From: Nitrospirota bacterium
GTDB taxonomy: Bacteria; Nitrospirota_A; Leptospirillia; Leptospirillales; Leptospirillaceae
Length of the DNA stretch: 26,572 bases
Assembly: GCA_021795275.1 (NCBI GenBank)
Contig: JAJYPO010000012.1
Coordinates: forward strand, 1 to 26,572
Reading direction: 5' to 3'
Part shown: positions 1 through 7,402 of the stretch, piece by piece
Numbering within the stretch: the stretch's first letter is position 1
Layout of the letters: each line of letters opens with the position of its first letter
Made by a program: the position numbers and the translations under genes
The notes under the pieces: generated by a model
Told to the model about the DNA's origin: nothing
What the model saw: only the letters and a program-made list of their open reading frames with translations
Databases searched by the model: none

Positions 1-4
1 ACTG

Positions 5-20
5 GGAGCGGATTCGCTCC
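5..20. other. Small hairpin at window edge
   Basis: A 6-bp stem (GGAGCG/CGCTCC) with a GATT loop lies just upstream of the rpn promoter. It may be the terminator of a gene outside the window, but no T-tract follows it. Confidence 0.25.
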
Positions 21-27
21 GTATCGC

Positions 28-56
28 TTGACTCGGCCTGCGTTTTCAAGAATAAT
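28..56 (+). promoter_or_regulatory. Sigma-70 type promoter for rpn
   Basis: TTGACT at 28-33 and AATAAT at 51-56 are separated by exactly 17 bp, each one mismatch from the -35 and -10 consensus. The predicted transcript starts near 63, about 50 nt before the rpn start codon. Assignment is by sequence only. Confidence 0.55.
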
Positions 57-112
57 GCCTCGTCCGTCAAGGGAATCAAAAGAACAGAGACCATTGGGAG
101 GGGCGCGATTGG

Positions 113-1069
113 ATGAAAAAAGGACCTCTCCACGACAGCTTTTTCAAGGGGGCCCTGGGGAATTCAGGGGTCATGGCGTCGGTCCTGCGGGGACTTCTTC
201 CGAAGGAATATACCGCGCAGATGGACTTCGACAGACTCGCCTTCCTTCCGGGAGAATCGGTGGGGGAGGGATTGGGGTCGTCCCGGATGGATCTGGTCTT
301 TTCCGTTCCGATGGGCGGGAGGGAACTCCTCCTGTCGGTCATCGTGGAGCACAAGAGCCGACCCGATCCGCAGATCCACTTTCAGTTGCTCCAGTACGTT
401 CTCTCCCTCTGGAAACGGGCGCTCCGCAACGGTCAGGCTCCGCGACCGGTCCTTCCCGTCCTCTTCTATCACGGGAAGGAGCCCTGGAATGTTCCCTCCG
501 GTTTGTCCGATCTTCTCGGAACGCCGCGGGAGATCCAAAAAGGGGTGCCGGATTTTTCGCTTGTGGCGGTCGATCTCGCCTCGCATTCGGACCAGGAAAT
601 CCTGGGCCGGGTGGATGATCTGGCGGCGACGGCCCTTCTTCTTTCGATGAAACACATCTTCGAGGGACCGGGGGACGTCTTTTCCTCCATTTTCAGCGCC
701 TCCGGAAAACGAGAGGATCTCTATGCTATACTCAAGCCAGTGATCGGGTTGATTTTTAATTATGTGGCGGGGGTTCACGGTCTGACGGATCCCGGGACGA
801 TGCGTCGGATCCTGACCCCGATTATCCTGGAGGCGGACATGCCCAACATCATGGACATGATCATAGAGGAAGGGATCCAGAAAGGTCTGGAGGAAGGAAT
901 CCAGAAAGGTCTGGAGGAAGGGATCCAGAAAGGCCGGGAGGAAGGGATCCAGAAAGGCCGGGAAGAAATGATCCGGACGCTCCTGGCGCATGGTGCCATG
1001 ACCCCCGAGCAGATCGCATCGATGTTCGGAATCGACCTCGAACGCGTCCGGAAGATCTCCGAACAATAA
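113..1069 (+). CDS. Rpn family recombination-promoting nuclease (PD-(D/E)XK, RpnL-type)
   Basis: This 318-residue protein belongs to the Rpn/transposase_31 family of PD-(D/E)XK DNA endonucleases. The nuclease core is in the first ~130 residues: D60 in the RMDLVF strand, then E79 and K81 in VIVEHKSR. The ATG at 113 follows a GGGAGGGG ribosome site and a 17-bp-spaced promoter. The C-terminus carries four 8-residue units of EEGIQKG(L/R) (866-961), then a helix-turn-helix-like tail (MTPEQIASMFGIDLERV). An internal GGAGG (829-833) sits 5 nt before an in-frame ATG at 839, which could produce a separate 76-residue C-terminal protein. In the family, such RpnS products are known to be made inside rpn and to block the toxic full-length RpnL, which defends against phage. 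The catalytic set is complete, so the gene is probably functional. Its 3' third is duplicated downstream. Confidence 0.85.
   Translation: MKKGPLHDSFFKGALGNSGVMASVLRGLLPKEYTAQMDFDRLAFLPGESVGEGLGSSRMDLVFSVPMGGRELLLSVIVEHKSRPDPQIHFQLLQYVLSLWKRALRNGQAPRPVLPVLFYHGKEPWNVPSGLSDLLGTPREIQKGVPDFSLVAVDLASHSDQEILGRVDDLAATALLLSMKHIFEGPGDVFSSIFSASGKREDLYAILKPVIGLIFNYVAGVHGLTDPGTMRRILTPIILEADMPNIMDMIIEEGIQKGLEEGIQKGLEEGIQKGREEGIQKGREEMIRTLLAHGAMTPEQIASMFGIDLERVRKISEQ
784..1043 (+). repeat. Direct repeat, copy 1 (3' part of rpn)
   Basis: This 260-bp stretch recurs nearly unchanged at 1092-1303. Copy 1 has four 24-bp units encoding EEGIQKG(L/R) and copy 2 has two. That difference accounts exactly for the 48-bp length difference. 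Beyond the shared GACCTCGAAC the two sequences diverge completely. Confidence 0.9.
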
Positions 1070-1091
1070 TCCGGAGTTCGAAAGGGAGAGG

Positions 1092-1303
1092 GACGGATCC
1101 CGGGACGATGCGTCGGATCCTGACCCCGATTATCCTGGAGGCGGACATGCCCAACATCATGGACATGATCATAGAGGAAGGGATCCAGAAAGGCCGGGAA
1201 GAAGGGATCCAGAAAGGCCGGGAAGAAATGATCCGGACGCTCCTGGCGCATGGTGCCATGACCCCCGAGCAGATCGCATCGATGTTCGGAATCGACCTCG
1301 AAC
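1092..1303 (+). repeat. Direct repeat, copy 2 (duplicated rpn 3' part)
   Basis: This 212-bp copy of 784-1043 starts at GACGGATCCCGGGACGATG and keeps the internal ribosome site and ATG. It is two 24-bp units shorter. Confidence 0.9.
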
Positions 1304-1338
1304 TCATCCTGAAAGTGCATCGGAAGCCAGGGGCCTGA
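1147..1338 (+). CDS. Orphan RpnS-like C-terminal protein
   Basis: A free-standing 63-residue ORF corresponds to the C-terminal part of the upstream Rpn protein, without any nuclease domain. The ATG at 1147 follows GGAGG (1137-1141) by 5 nt, the same signal found inside rpn. A longer start at 1108 has no well-placed ribosome site. The product has two EEGIQKGR units instead of four, the same MTPEQIASMFGIDLE segment, and a new tail (LILKVHRKPGA) in place of RVRKISEQ. Known RpnS proteins neutralise RpnL by contacts through this repeat helix. A separate copy with another repeat number could act as an extra or mismatched antitoxin. It could instead be what remains of a second rpn gene. Function is inferred; the ORF and its start signal are visible. 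Confidence 0.55.
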   Translation: MPNIMDMIIEEGIQKGREEGIQKGREEMIRTLLAHGAMTPEQIASMFGIDLELILKVHRKPGA

Positions 1339-1400
1339 CCACCCTTTTTGCCGTCACGTTCCCCTCGTCCTTCGCGCAATTTCCTTTAATTTTGGTTTGT

Positions 1401-1412
1401 GAAGTCGACTTC
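1401..1412. other. 12-bp perfect palindrome
   Basis: GAAGTCGACTTC is self-complementary and overlaps the stop codon of the small minus-strand gene at 1412. It may be a protein-binding site or part of a weak transcription end; no T-tract is clear. Confidence 0.25.
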
Positions 1413-1669
1413 TACTTAATTTTTTCGAGGATCCCTTTCACCCATGGAAAAGATTCGACAGAGGGGGGAAGATTTCGTATTCCTTGTAGGACCAATTTCC
1501 CCCATGCCGGGTGTTTCCGGCAAAGGTCTTGCCATGCTTCATCGAGGACCCCCTGATCGTTTTTGGCAAAATAATCGATCAATGCTCCAGCTTGGGCTCT
1601 ATCCTTCTTTTTCTTCGGATACCATGTCCCCTCGCGTTTTTCCGCCACAATAATTTTTTCGGAAAGCAA
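1412..1669 (-). CDS. Small hypothetical protein downstream of the sigma-54 activator
   Basis: An 85-residue, lysine-rich, probably helical protein that I do not recognise. The composition looks coding rather than shadow, including WYPKKKKDRAQAGALIDYF and a tryptophan-containing C-terminus. The only start in this frame is TTG at 1669, with GGAG about 10 nt upstream. The frame is the same as that of the activator gene ending at 1706 and stays open back to that gene's TGA. The codons between (KGPFREHRSVRAL) also look like protein. It is therefore either a short co-transcribed gene with a weak start, or the tail of a gene whose 5' part was lost by fusion at this point. No domain, signal peptide or membrane segment is visible. 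Confidence 0.45.
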   Translation of the reverse strand: MLSEKIIVAEKREGTWYPKKKKDRAQAGALIDYFAKNDQGVLDEAWQDLCRKHPAWGKLVLQGIRNLPPSVESFPWVKGILEKIK

Positions 1670-1705
1670 AGCACGGACGCTCCGATGCTCCCGGAATGGT
1701 CCTTT

Positions 1706-3244
1706 TCAGGAGAACTCGTCAGGATCCTTCGCAAGGGAGGCGAACTTTCCCGCCAGCTTGTGCTTCTTGATAAAGAGGTAGACGGAGGGTTTCGAAATGT
1801 CCAGTTCGTGGGCCACCGCTGCCACGTTTCCGTTGTGGCGCACCAGACTCTCCAGGACCACCTCCTTTTCGAAGATCTCCCGGATTTCCTTGAGTGTCGG
1901 CTTTGACTGGGCACTTTTCTCGAGCGGGAGCCCCACGTCCTCCTCCCGGATTTCGGAGCCGTCGGCGACGACCGCCGCCCGGTAGATGACGTTGTGGAGC
2001 TCCCGGGCGTTTCCCGGCCAGGAATAGCTCTGGAGGGCGGCCGCCGCTCCCGCCCCGATGGACTTTTCTGGGAGCTTGTTCGCCTGGCAGATCTTCTTGA
2101 GAAAGTATTCCGCCATGGGCAGGATGTCGGAGATCCTCCCCCTGAGCGGAGGGATCTCGAGCGTGAGGCCGTTGATCCGATAGTAGAGGTCTTCCCGGAA
2201 GTGGCCTTTCCGGACCTCGTCGATCAGGTTCCGGTTGGTGGCGCAGACCACCCGGGCCTCGAAGGGAAGCTCCCGTGAGGCGCCGACCCGGGTGAAGGTC
2301 CGTTCCTGGAGGACCCGGAGAAGCTTGACCTGGAGTGTCGGCGACAGCTCCCCGATCTCGTCCAAAAAGAGGGTCCCTTTCCCGGCCGCCTCGAGATAGC
2401 CGGCGGCTTGGGCGACGGCTCCGGAAAAGGCGCCCTTCTCGTGGCCGAAGAAGAGGCTTTCGGCGAGGTCCTGCGGGATGGCCCCGCAGTTGATCGGCAC
2501 GAAGGGGGCCGCGGGCCGGCCGCCCACCTCGTGGCACAGGCGAGCGTACATCTCCTTGCCCACCCCCGTCTCTCCCAGAAGCAGGACGGGAAGGCCCGAC
2601 GGCGCCACCATCCGGAGCTTGCGCACGATCTCCCCGATCTCGGGGCTCCGGCTGGGGAAGAACCAGTCGGGAAAACGGGAATCCTCGGTTTTTTCGGGCT
2701 TTTCCTTGCTGTCGAGGGCGTCGGAAAACCAGTCGATCATGCCGTCGAAGAACTCGGCGGGGGCGAATTCGATGAAGGACGACCAGGAGTTCCGGAGGAG
2801 GCGCTCCACCACCTGGTTGTCGAGAAACTGCACCTGACGGGGGAGTTCGTTCGTTGTTCCCGAGGGGGTGGGACCGAGGAAGGGGGACGGCTCGTTGAGC
2901 TCGAGCATCTTGAGGACGACGGGATGGTCGGGGGCGAACCGCAGCAGGAATTCGGCGAACCGGCGGAGGTTCTCCCGCTCGATCCAGTTGAAGTGGATCG
3001 CGAACCCGACGTCGTCCTTCCGGGCCATCAGCCCCCATGTTTCGACCGGTTCGATGCCGGTGATGCGTCGGTCTTCGTCTCCGTCGATCCGGAGACGCAC
3101 CCATCCCGAAAAATCCACCCGGCGGACCGGTTCGATGTAGCAACCGGTCAGGGAGAGATTCTTGAGGAGTCCCTTCCGGTACCCGCCGGTCGACCCCCGG
3201 AAGAGAATCGAGACATCCAGCGGCAAACGGTCGTATTTTCTCAC
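1706..3244 (-). CDS. PilZ-AAA+-Fis sigma-54-dependent transcription activator
   Basis: This 512-residue bacterial enhancer-binding protein has an unusual sensor. Residues 1-110 form a PilZ domain with both c-di-GMP-binding motifs: RKYDR (R2, R6) and NLSLTG (N29, S31, G34). A linker follows, then the AAA+ domain: Walker A GETGVGK 224-230, the sigma-54-contacting loop GAFSGA 271-276 (usually GAFTGA), Walker B LFLDEIGE 292-299, and an arginine-finger segment FREDLYYR. The Fis-type helix-turn-helix is near 470-496. There is no receiver domain, so the signal is probably c-di-GMP itself rather than phosphorylation. The start is GTG at 3244, placing RxxxR at the very N-terminus as in other PilZ proteins, with a purine-rich AAGGG upstream. 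The gene is divergent from the sigma-54-promoted mutase gene. Domain calls are secure; the ligand and target are inferred. Confidence 0.9.
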   Translation of the reverse strand: MRKYDRLPLDVSILFRGSTGGYRKGLLKNLSLTGCYIEPVRRVDFSGWVRLRIDGDEDRRITGIEPVETWGLMARKDDVGFAIHFNWIERENLRRFAEFLLRFAPDHPVVLKMLELNEPSPFLGPTPSGTTNELPRQVQFLDNQVVERLLRNSWSSFIEFAPAEFFDGMIDWFSDALDSKEKPEKTEDSRFPDWFFPSRSPEIGEIVRKLRMVAPSGLPVLLLGETGVGKEMYARLCHEVGGRPAAPFVPINCGAIPQDLAESLFFGHEKGAFSGAVAQAAGYLEAAGKGTLFLDEIGELSPTLQVKLLRVLQERTFTRVGASRELPFEARVVCATNRNLIDEVRKGHFREDLYYRINGLTLEIPPLRGRISDILPMAEYFLKKICQANKLPEKSIGAGAAAALQSYSWPGNARELHNVIYRAAVVADGSEIREEDVGLPLEKSAQSKPTLKEIREIFEKEVVLESLVRHNGNVAAVAHELDISKPSVYLFIKKHKLAGKFASLAKDPDEFS

Positions 3245-3331
3245 GGAAACTGTTCCCTTTCCCCTTCTTCCCTCTCCGTCTCGGAGCGCGGACCCTGCGA
3301 CCGGTCGATTCCTTATGCGAATTCATTATAT

Positions 3332-3352
3332 GGATTTGATCAGATCATTTCC
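3332..3352. promoter_or_regulatory. Candidate enhancer (activator-binding) palindrome
   Basis: The core TGATCAGATCA (3337-3347) is a perfect inverted repeat around one base. It extends imperfectly to 21 bp with GGA and TCC at the ends. Its centre is about 78 bp upstream of the predicted start of the sigma-54 promoter, a usual distance for an enhancer, and it lies between the activator gene and glf. Binding is inferred. Confidence 0.4.
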
Positions 3353-3392
3353 AGATAATTTATATTGCGGAAAATCTGAAGAATAAAATGAT

Positions 3393-3409
3393 TTGGTCCG
3401 ATTTTTGCT
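3393..3409 (+). promoter_or_regulatory. Sigma-54 (-24/-12) promoter of glf
   Basis: TTGGTCCGATTTTTGCT matches TTGGCACG-N4-TTGCW. The invariant GG (3395-3396) and GC (3407-3408) are separated by exactly 10 bp. Transcription would begin near 3420, giving a leader of about 65 nt before the ATG at 3485. Confidence 0.75.
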
Positions 3410-3484
3410 CTAACGATTCCAGTCTTTTTCAGGGGTTTCGGGTCAGAGAACTTCGGCATCGGAAAAAACCAAAAATAAGGAGAC

Positions 3485-4591
3485 ATGGGGATGAAGGTCG
3501 ACGTACTGGTGGTGGGAGGGGGGTTCGCGGGGTCGGTGGTGGCGGAACGGATGGCCGCGGCCGGACGTCAGGTTCTCGTGATGGACCGGCGGGAGCACAT
3601 CGGAGGCAACGCCTTCGACGAGCCTGACAGCCGGGGAATCCTGATCCACCGGTACGGTCCCCACATCTTCCACACCAATTCGAAAGAGGTCTTCGACTAT
3701 CTCTCCCGCTTCACCGGATGGCGCCCCTACGAGCACCGGGTGCTGGCCTCCGTGGACGGCCAGCTTCTTCCCATCCCCATCAACCTCGACACGGTGAACC
3801 GGCTCTACGGCCTCACCCTGGACGAGGAGGGGCTCAAGGCCTACTTCGAGAAAGTCCGGGATCCGCGGCCGGAGATCCGGACGAGCGAGGACGTGATCGT
3901 GAACACGGTGGGGTGGGATCTCTACCGGAAGTTCTACCAGGGATATACGCGCAAGCAGTGGGGGCTCGATCCATCGGAGCTCTTCGCGAGCGTGGCCTCC
4001 CGGGTACCGGTGCGGACCAACCGGGACGACCGGTACTTCACCGACACCTACCAGGCCATGCCGGCGGACGGATACACGGCGATGTTCGCCCGGATGCTGG
4101 ACAACCCGAAGATCACCCTCGCGCTGGGGGAGGATTTTCGGGAGATCCGGGAAAGGCTCGAGGCCCGGCATATCGTCTACACCGGCCCCATCGACGAGTA
4201 CTTCGACTGCTGCTACGGAAAGCTCCCCTACCGGAGCCTCACTTTTGAGCACGAGCAGATGACGGGGGTGGAGCGGTACCAGCCGGTGGGGACGGTCAAC
4301 TATCCGAACGACCACGCCTACACCCGGATTACGGAGTTCAAGCACCTGACGGGACAGGAGCACCCCGACACTGCGATCGTGAGGGAGTATCCCCAGGCCT
4401 CGGGGGATCCCTATTATCCCATTCCCCGACCGGAGAACGATCTTCTCTACAAGAAATACCGGGAGCTGTCGGAGAAGGAGACGGGGGTGAGCTTCGTGGG
4501 GCGGCTCGCGCAGTACCGCTACTACAACATGGACCAGGTGGTGGGGGCGGCGCTGTCGACGGCCCGGGGCATCCTCGAAGGGGTCGCCTGA
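3485..4591 (+). CDS. glf: UDP-galactopyranose mutase
   Basis: This FAD enzyme converts UDP-galactopyranose to UDP-galactofuranose, the donor for galactofuranose in cell-surface polysaccharide. The 368 residues match the family's usual length. The dinucleotide-binding start VDVLVVGGGFAGSVVAERMA is followed by MDRREHIGGNAFDE, then the active-site stretch RYGPHIFHTNSKEVFDY. Further family blocks are FYQGYTRKQWGLDP, TGPIDEYFDCCYGKLPYRSL and, near the C-terminus, FVGRLAQYRYYNMDQVVGAAL. An AAGGAG ribosome site lies just before the ATG at 3485. It is expressed from a sigma-54 promoter and read away from the PilZ-type activator. The galactofuranosyltransferase-like gene at 17437-18441 could use its product. 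Confidence 0.97.
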   Translation: MGMKVDVLVVGGGFAGSVVAERMAAAGRQVLVMDRREHIGGNAFDEPDSRGILIHRYGPHIFHTNSKEVFDYLSRFTGWRPYEHRVLASVDGQLLPIPINLDTVNRLYGLTLDEEGLKAYFEKVRDPRPEIRTSEDVIVNTVGWDLYRKFYQGYTRKQWGLDPSELFASVASRVPVRTNRDDRYFTDTYQAMPADGYTAMFARMLDNPKITLALGEDFREIRERLEARHIVYTGPIDEYFDCCYGKLPYRSLTFEHEQMTGVERYQPVGTVNYPNDHAYTRITEFKHLTGQEHPDTAIVREYPQASGDPYYPIPRPENDLLYKKYRELSEKETGVSFVGRLAQYRYYNMDQVVGAALSTARGILEGVA

Positions 4592-4656
4592 GGAATCCGG
4601 AACGCATCTCCCCGGACGGGAGGGATGGGATCCACCGTTTAAACAGGAAGGCGATC

Positions 4657-4857
4657 ATGCTGGCACTGGCACCGGAGGAAAACGGAGACGGCCTGGTTCT
4701 GGAGCGGTTCCTGATGCTTCTGGTTCGGGGCGGCACCGGCCTGCCGGAGGATGTCCTGCCCGGGATCCTTCCCGGGAATCCGGAGGACGCGGTCTCACGG
4801 GCCTCCGAAGATCGGGCCCCCGCGAAAGGAGACGGGTCCCTTCGGGAGGATCCCTGA
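4657..4857 (+). CDS. Possible small hypothetical protein
   Basis: A 66-residue acidic, glycine/proline-rich ORF follows glf by 65 nt. The ATG is preceded at good distance by AGGAAGG, the main argument for it. It has no recognisable domain, signal peptide or membrane helix, and high-GC DNA produces such ORFs by chance. Treat it as tentative. Confidence 0.3.
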   Translation: MLALAPEENGDGLVLERFLMLLVRGGTGLPEDVLPGILPGNPEDAVSRASEDRAPAKGDGSLREDP

Positions 4858-5264
4858 TCCCGGGGGCGGGTTTCAAGAAAAGACCCCGGCGGGAAGGGCG
4901 GTAAGCTCCCGTTCCGGAGGAGCGGTCTCCCGGCATGAATGCCGAAGACTCCCGACCTCGAGATCGGGGTTGCGTGGTCCGCAGGGGGTCACGGTCCCCC
5001 GAGGCGATGGAGCTCGACCCCTCTCGGACTTTCCGGGCCAGAAGGAGCGGCGCTCGAGAAGCGCTTCTTGAATGGACGGGGGCGAATTCCTTCCTTGTCG
5101 CGCTGATCGCGATGTCTGACTGGGGATAGGTCCCCAATAGTTGGCAAGATAGAAAGAATCATGGATTATTTGTCGGATGTTTGTGAAATCGTCCTACAGT
5201 ATCCAGCCTTCTCCTACGGGGCTAGAATTGATCCGGCAAAGGCCGTACTCATAGGATGCTTATA
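4858..5264. other. Gene-poor junction between GC-rich and AT-rich DNA
   Basis: No convincing gene was found here. A 64-codon ORF at 4935-5129 has a plausible ribosome site but junk-like composition. Small inverted repeats are present, such as CGGCAT-GA-ATGCCG at 4933-4946 and TGGGGA-TAGG-TCCCCA at 5121-5136. Composition switches abruptly from GC-rich to AT-rich near 5137, as expected at the edge of acquired DNA. Confidence 0.4.
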
Positions 5265-5708
5265 TCATTTATTTTTATGCGATCTTGTTGGGGGTGGATC
5301 AGGATGGTCTCCCCCTAATCCTCCAGCCATACAAAGATTGCCTTTAAAGGCAACTTTTTTTATTTTTTGAGTTTTTTTATCGATTTCGAACCATGTTGTA
5401 CATTCAAGCTTTATTGTTTGCGTGGTCGATCCAGTCTCATTATTACCGTATCCACCATAATTCGTATAATAATATTGCGTATAATTCAAAAAGCGAGATC
5501 TATAGTAGATGTATACATTGTTTTTATCGGGAGCAACAACTTGATTTTTTGGATATCCCCATTGATGGACGAGTTCTTGACTGCTTTTTCCCATCCATGA
5601 ATCCACAATCTTTCTGTAATCGGCTTCAGTTGCACACCCATTGACAGCTAAAAAAACAATAATGGCAAAAAGTGACCTTAATCTTAGATTATCAATAAAT
5701 TGATACAT
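5265..5708 (-). CDS. Small lipoprotein, BamE/SmpA-like fold candidate
   Basis: The N-terminus (LRLRSLFAIIVFLAVNGC) is a lipoprotein signal ending in a lipobox-type cysteine, so the mature protein should be a lipid-anchored periplasmic or outer-membrane protein. After the cysteine comes ADYRKIVDSWMGKSSQELVHQWGYP and then YIYYRSR. This resembles a widespread family of short lipoproteins with a BamE/SmpA-like start ('lines up a helix, then a glycine-proline turn'). A tyrosine/asparagine/glycine-rich middle follows, then a CTTWFEID strand. I chose ATG 5708 because GAGG lies 6 nt before it. The alternative ATG at 5720 directly abuts the stop of the upstream barrel gene and has no ribosome site. 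It is probably co-transcribed with that barrel. DNA is much more AT-rich than its surroundings. Specific function is unknown. Confidence 0.75.
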   Translation of the reverse strand: MYQFIDNLRLRSLFAIIVFLAVNGCATEADYRKIVDSWMGKSSQELVHQWGYPKNQVVAPDKNNVYIYYRSRFLNYTQYYYTNYGGYGNNETGSTTQTIKLECTTWFEIDKKTQKIKKVAFKGNLCMAGGLGGDHPDPPPTRSHKNK

Positions 5709-5720
5709 CTTGTTCCTCAT

Positions 5721-6359
5721 TCACCAGAAGTAAAAATGGAAGCCAAGGAAAACGGGAGTATACACGACATAGTCCGTAAAGGTATGGGTGATCGGGTTAA
5801 CTCCTGTTGATCCAAATAGCGGAACTGGATTCAATTGAAAGTACACAGAAAATTTTGAATATTCAGGGAAGGCATATTCAATCCCGATACCCGGAAGAAT
5901 CTCAAATCCAAAATTTGGACTTCCGACTTCTGGAACAAATCCTAAATCTCCATAAAACACAAAATGCTGTCGTTCAATGATAGGAACCATTCCTTGAATG
6001 AGGAATGTTGTCAATTGAAATGTATTTTGATTTCCTGCTCCCAATAGATTGTTTGTTCCATTAAATGAAGAATGAATCAATCCTATCCCACCATCGATTC
6101 CGAACCATCGGTTTACCCAATAACGAACGTCAGTAAATCCAGAATAGAGCGCACTGTTGGCGGGAGACCAGGTCATTCCTAATCCAATCTTCCCGTTATT
6201 GGAATAAAGATCAGATTGATCGGTGACAGATTTGTGTTGTGAAATAATTTTGTGAGGTTGAGGACCTGGCTTTTTATTTGAATCAGCCAATATCGTTGTA
6301 GGTTTGAATAATAATAAGAATAAAAATAAAACAAAAATAGTCTTCCATAAAAACCCCAT
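5721..6359 (-). CDS. Outer-membrane beta-barrel-like protein
   Basis: A 212-residue exported protein. It has a signal peptide (residues 1-25, hydrophobic IFVLFLFLLLF, cleavage after LADS-like ILA). Alternating aromatic and small residues follow in strands of the GIDGGIGLIHSSF type. The C-terminus ends FLGFHFYFW, the aromatic-terminal signal typical of outer-membrane barrels recognised by BAM. The ATG at 6359 has a strong AGGAGG ribosome site 5 nt upstream. The gene ends exactly where the lipoprotein gene begins, so the two form an operon. AT-rich composition sets the pair apart from its neighbours and suggests acquisition. The fold is inferred from strand pattern; no specific family is recognised. 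Confidence 0.75.
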   Translation of the reverse strand: MGFLWKTIFVLFLFLLLFKPTTILADSNKKPGPQPHKIISQHKSVTDQSDLYSNNGKIGLGMTWSPANSALYSGFTDVRYWVNRWFGIDGGIGLIHSSFNGTNNLLGAGNQNTFQLTTFLIQGMVPIIERQHFVFYGDLGFVPEVGSPNFGFEILPGIGIEYAFPEYSKFSVYFQLNPVPLFGSTGVNPITHTFTDYVVYTPVFLGFHFYFW

Positions 6360-6514
6360 TCTCTCCTCCTGTCTATTCCATCATCGAAAAAAGGGAACAC
6401 CTAATAAACGGGCCATAACAAATGAAGAATTCAATTGAGCCCGTCTTTCCCCTGTACCTGTTCCCATCCAGCTTTGATTCGCCGCTTCTCCGATTCGATG
6501 ACGAAAGAGATCCG
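6360..6514. other. Leader region of the barrel/lipoprotein pair
   Basis: The stretch between the two minus-strand genes holds the AGGAGG site of the barrel gene. I see no convincing promoter hexamers, although the AT-rich TTGAATTCTTCATTTG segment is the likeliest place for one. Confidence 0.3.
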
Positions 6515-7297
6515 CTATTTTGCTCCGATTCTTCGGTCTTTTGAAGCCTTGCGAGGACGACTCCATCGGATCAGGTAATCGCCCCACCGGGGCGGAAGAA
6601 GCGCCAGGAGCCGGACGGAGATGACCATGGGAAAAGGGAACTCGATGCGAGCCGGTCGGTGGCGGAGCCTTCGACGGATCGTCGCCGCCGCTTTTCCCGC
6701 GCTCCAGCAAAAAGGCATGGGAGGATTGTCCCGCGTCATCTCGGTCCGGATATATCCCGGATTGACGATGGTGACGGTGGTACCGAATGGAAAGAGGACC
6801 AGACGCAGAGAATCGCTATAGGCTTTAAGAGCCGCCTTGGAGGCGCAGTAATCTCCGGAGCCCGGAAGGCCCCGGTAGGCGGCCAGGCTCGAAATCACCG
6901 CAATCTGGCCGCTTCCTTTTTCTTGAAGGGCGGGGAGAAAGGGGAGAATGGTGTTCTGGACACCGAAGTGGTTGACTTCCATGAGAGATCGTTCGATGGC
7001 GTATCCGGAGCCGCCTCCCTGCCCGGCATTGGCGAAGATCAGGTCTGGAGCGGAAAAGTGGTCCAGGAAATCTCGGGCGATCCCTTCCATTTTCGACTTG
7101 TCGGTCACGTCCCCTTCGTAAAGTGCTCCCCGGGCGCCGGCTTTTTCGGCTTGTCTGCCCACATCTTTCAGGAGATGTCCGCGACGGGCCACCAAGCCCA
7201 TCCGGACCCCGGGAGCGGCGTAGGCTAAGACCAAGGCCTCTCCCAATCCGGATGAGGCTCCGGTAATGAAGAGAGAGAGAGGAGAATCAGGATTCAT
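6515..7297 (-). CDS. Short-chain dehydrogenase/reductase (SDR family)
   Basis: This 260-residue classical SDR has a Rossmann start LFITGASSGLGEAL (the TGxxxGxG NAD(P) motif) and the structural NAG motif (FANAGQG). The catalytic serine is in VISSLAAY and the Tyr-Lys pair in YCASKAALKAYSDSL. An NPGYIRTEM segment follows, as in the family. I chose ATG 7297 (MNPDSPLS) because it has GGAG 8 nt upstream and gives the usual family N-terminus; a longer start adds 27 unlike residues. The substrate cannot be told from sequence, and the basic C-terminal region (RRRLRHRP...KASKDRR) may contact a membrane. It stands alone between the AT-rich pair and a transposase relic. Confidence 0.9.
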   Translation of the reverse strand: MNPDSPLSLFITGASSGLGEALVLAYAAPGVRMGLVARRGHLLKDVGRQAEKAGARGALYEGDVTDKSKMEGIARDFLDHFSAPDLIFANAGQGGGSGYAIERSLMEVNHFGVQNTILPFLPALQEKGSGQIAVISSLAAYRGLPGSGDYCASKAALKAYSDSLRLVLFPFGTTVTIVNPGYIRTEMTRDNPPMPFCWSAGKAAATIRRRLRHRPARIEFPFPMVISVRLLALLPPRWGDYLIRWSRPRKASKDRRIGAK

Positions 7298-7402
7298 CGG
7301 AGGTTCTCCGGCAAGTGTGGGGGGAGAAACAATTTCTCTCTTCTGACGCATTCTGCAGTGGGAAGGTCCGAAAATCAAGACAGCATGAATGGAGGCGAAG
7401 GA

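Noticed and set aside
866..1221. Short regular repeats looked at first like a CRISPR-type array
   Set aside because: They are 24-bp in-frame codon repeats (EEGIQKG) with no spacers.
1719..3244. Calling the PilZ-AAA+ protein PrsR
   Set aside because: PrsR has a phospho-receiver domain; this protein has PilZ instead.
1719..3326. 535-codon minus-strand frame overlapping the sigma-54 activator
   Set aside because: It is an alternative frame of the activator gene, arginine/proline/glycine-rich with no motif.
4655..5137. 160-codon minus-strand frame downstream of glf
   Set aside because: Low-complexity R/P/S/G composition and no ribosome site or domain.
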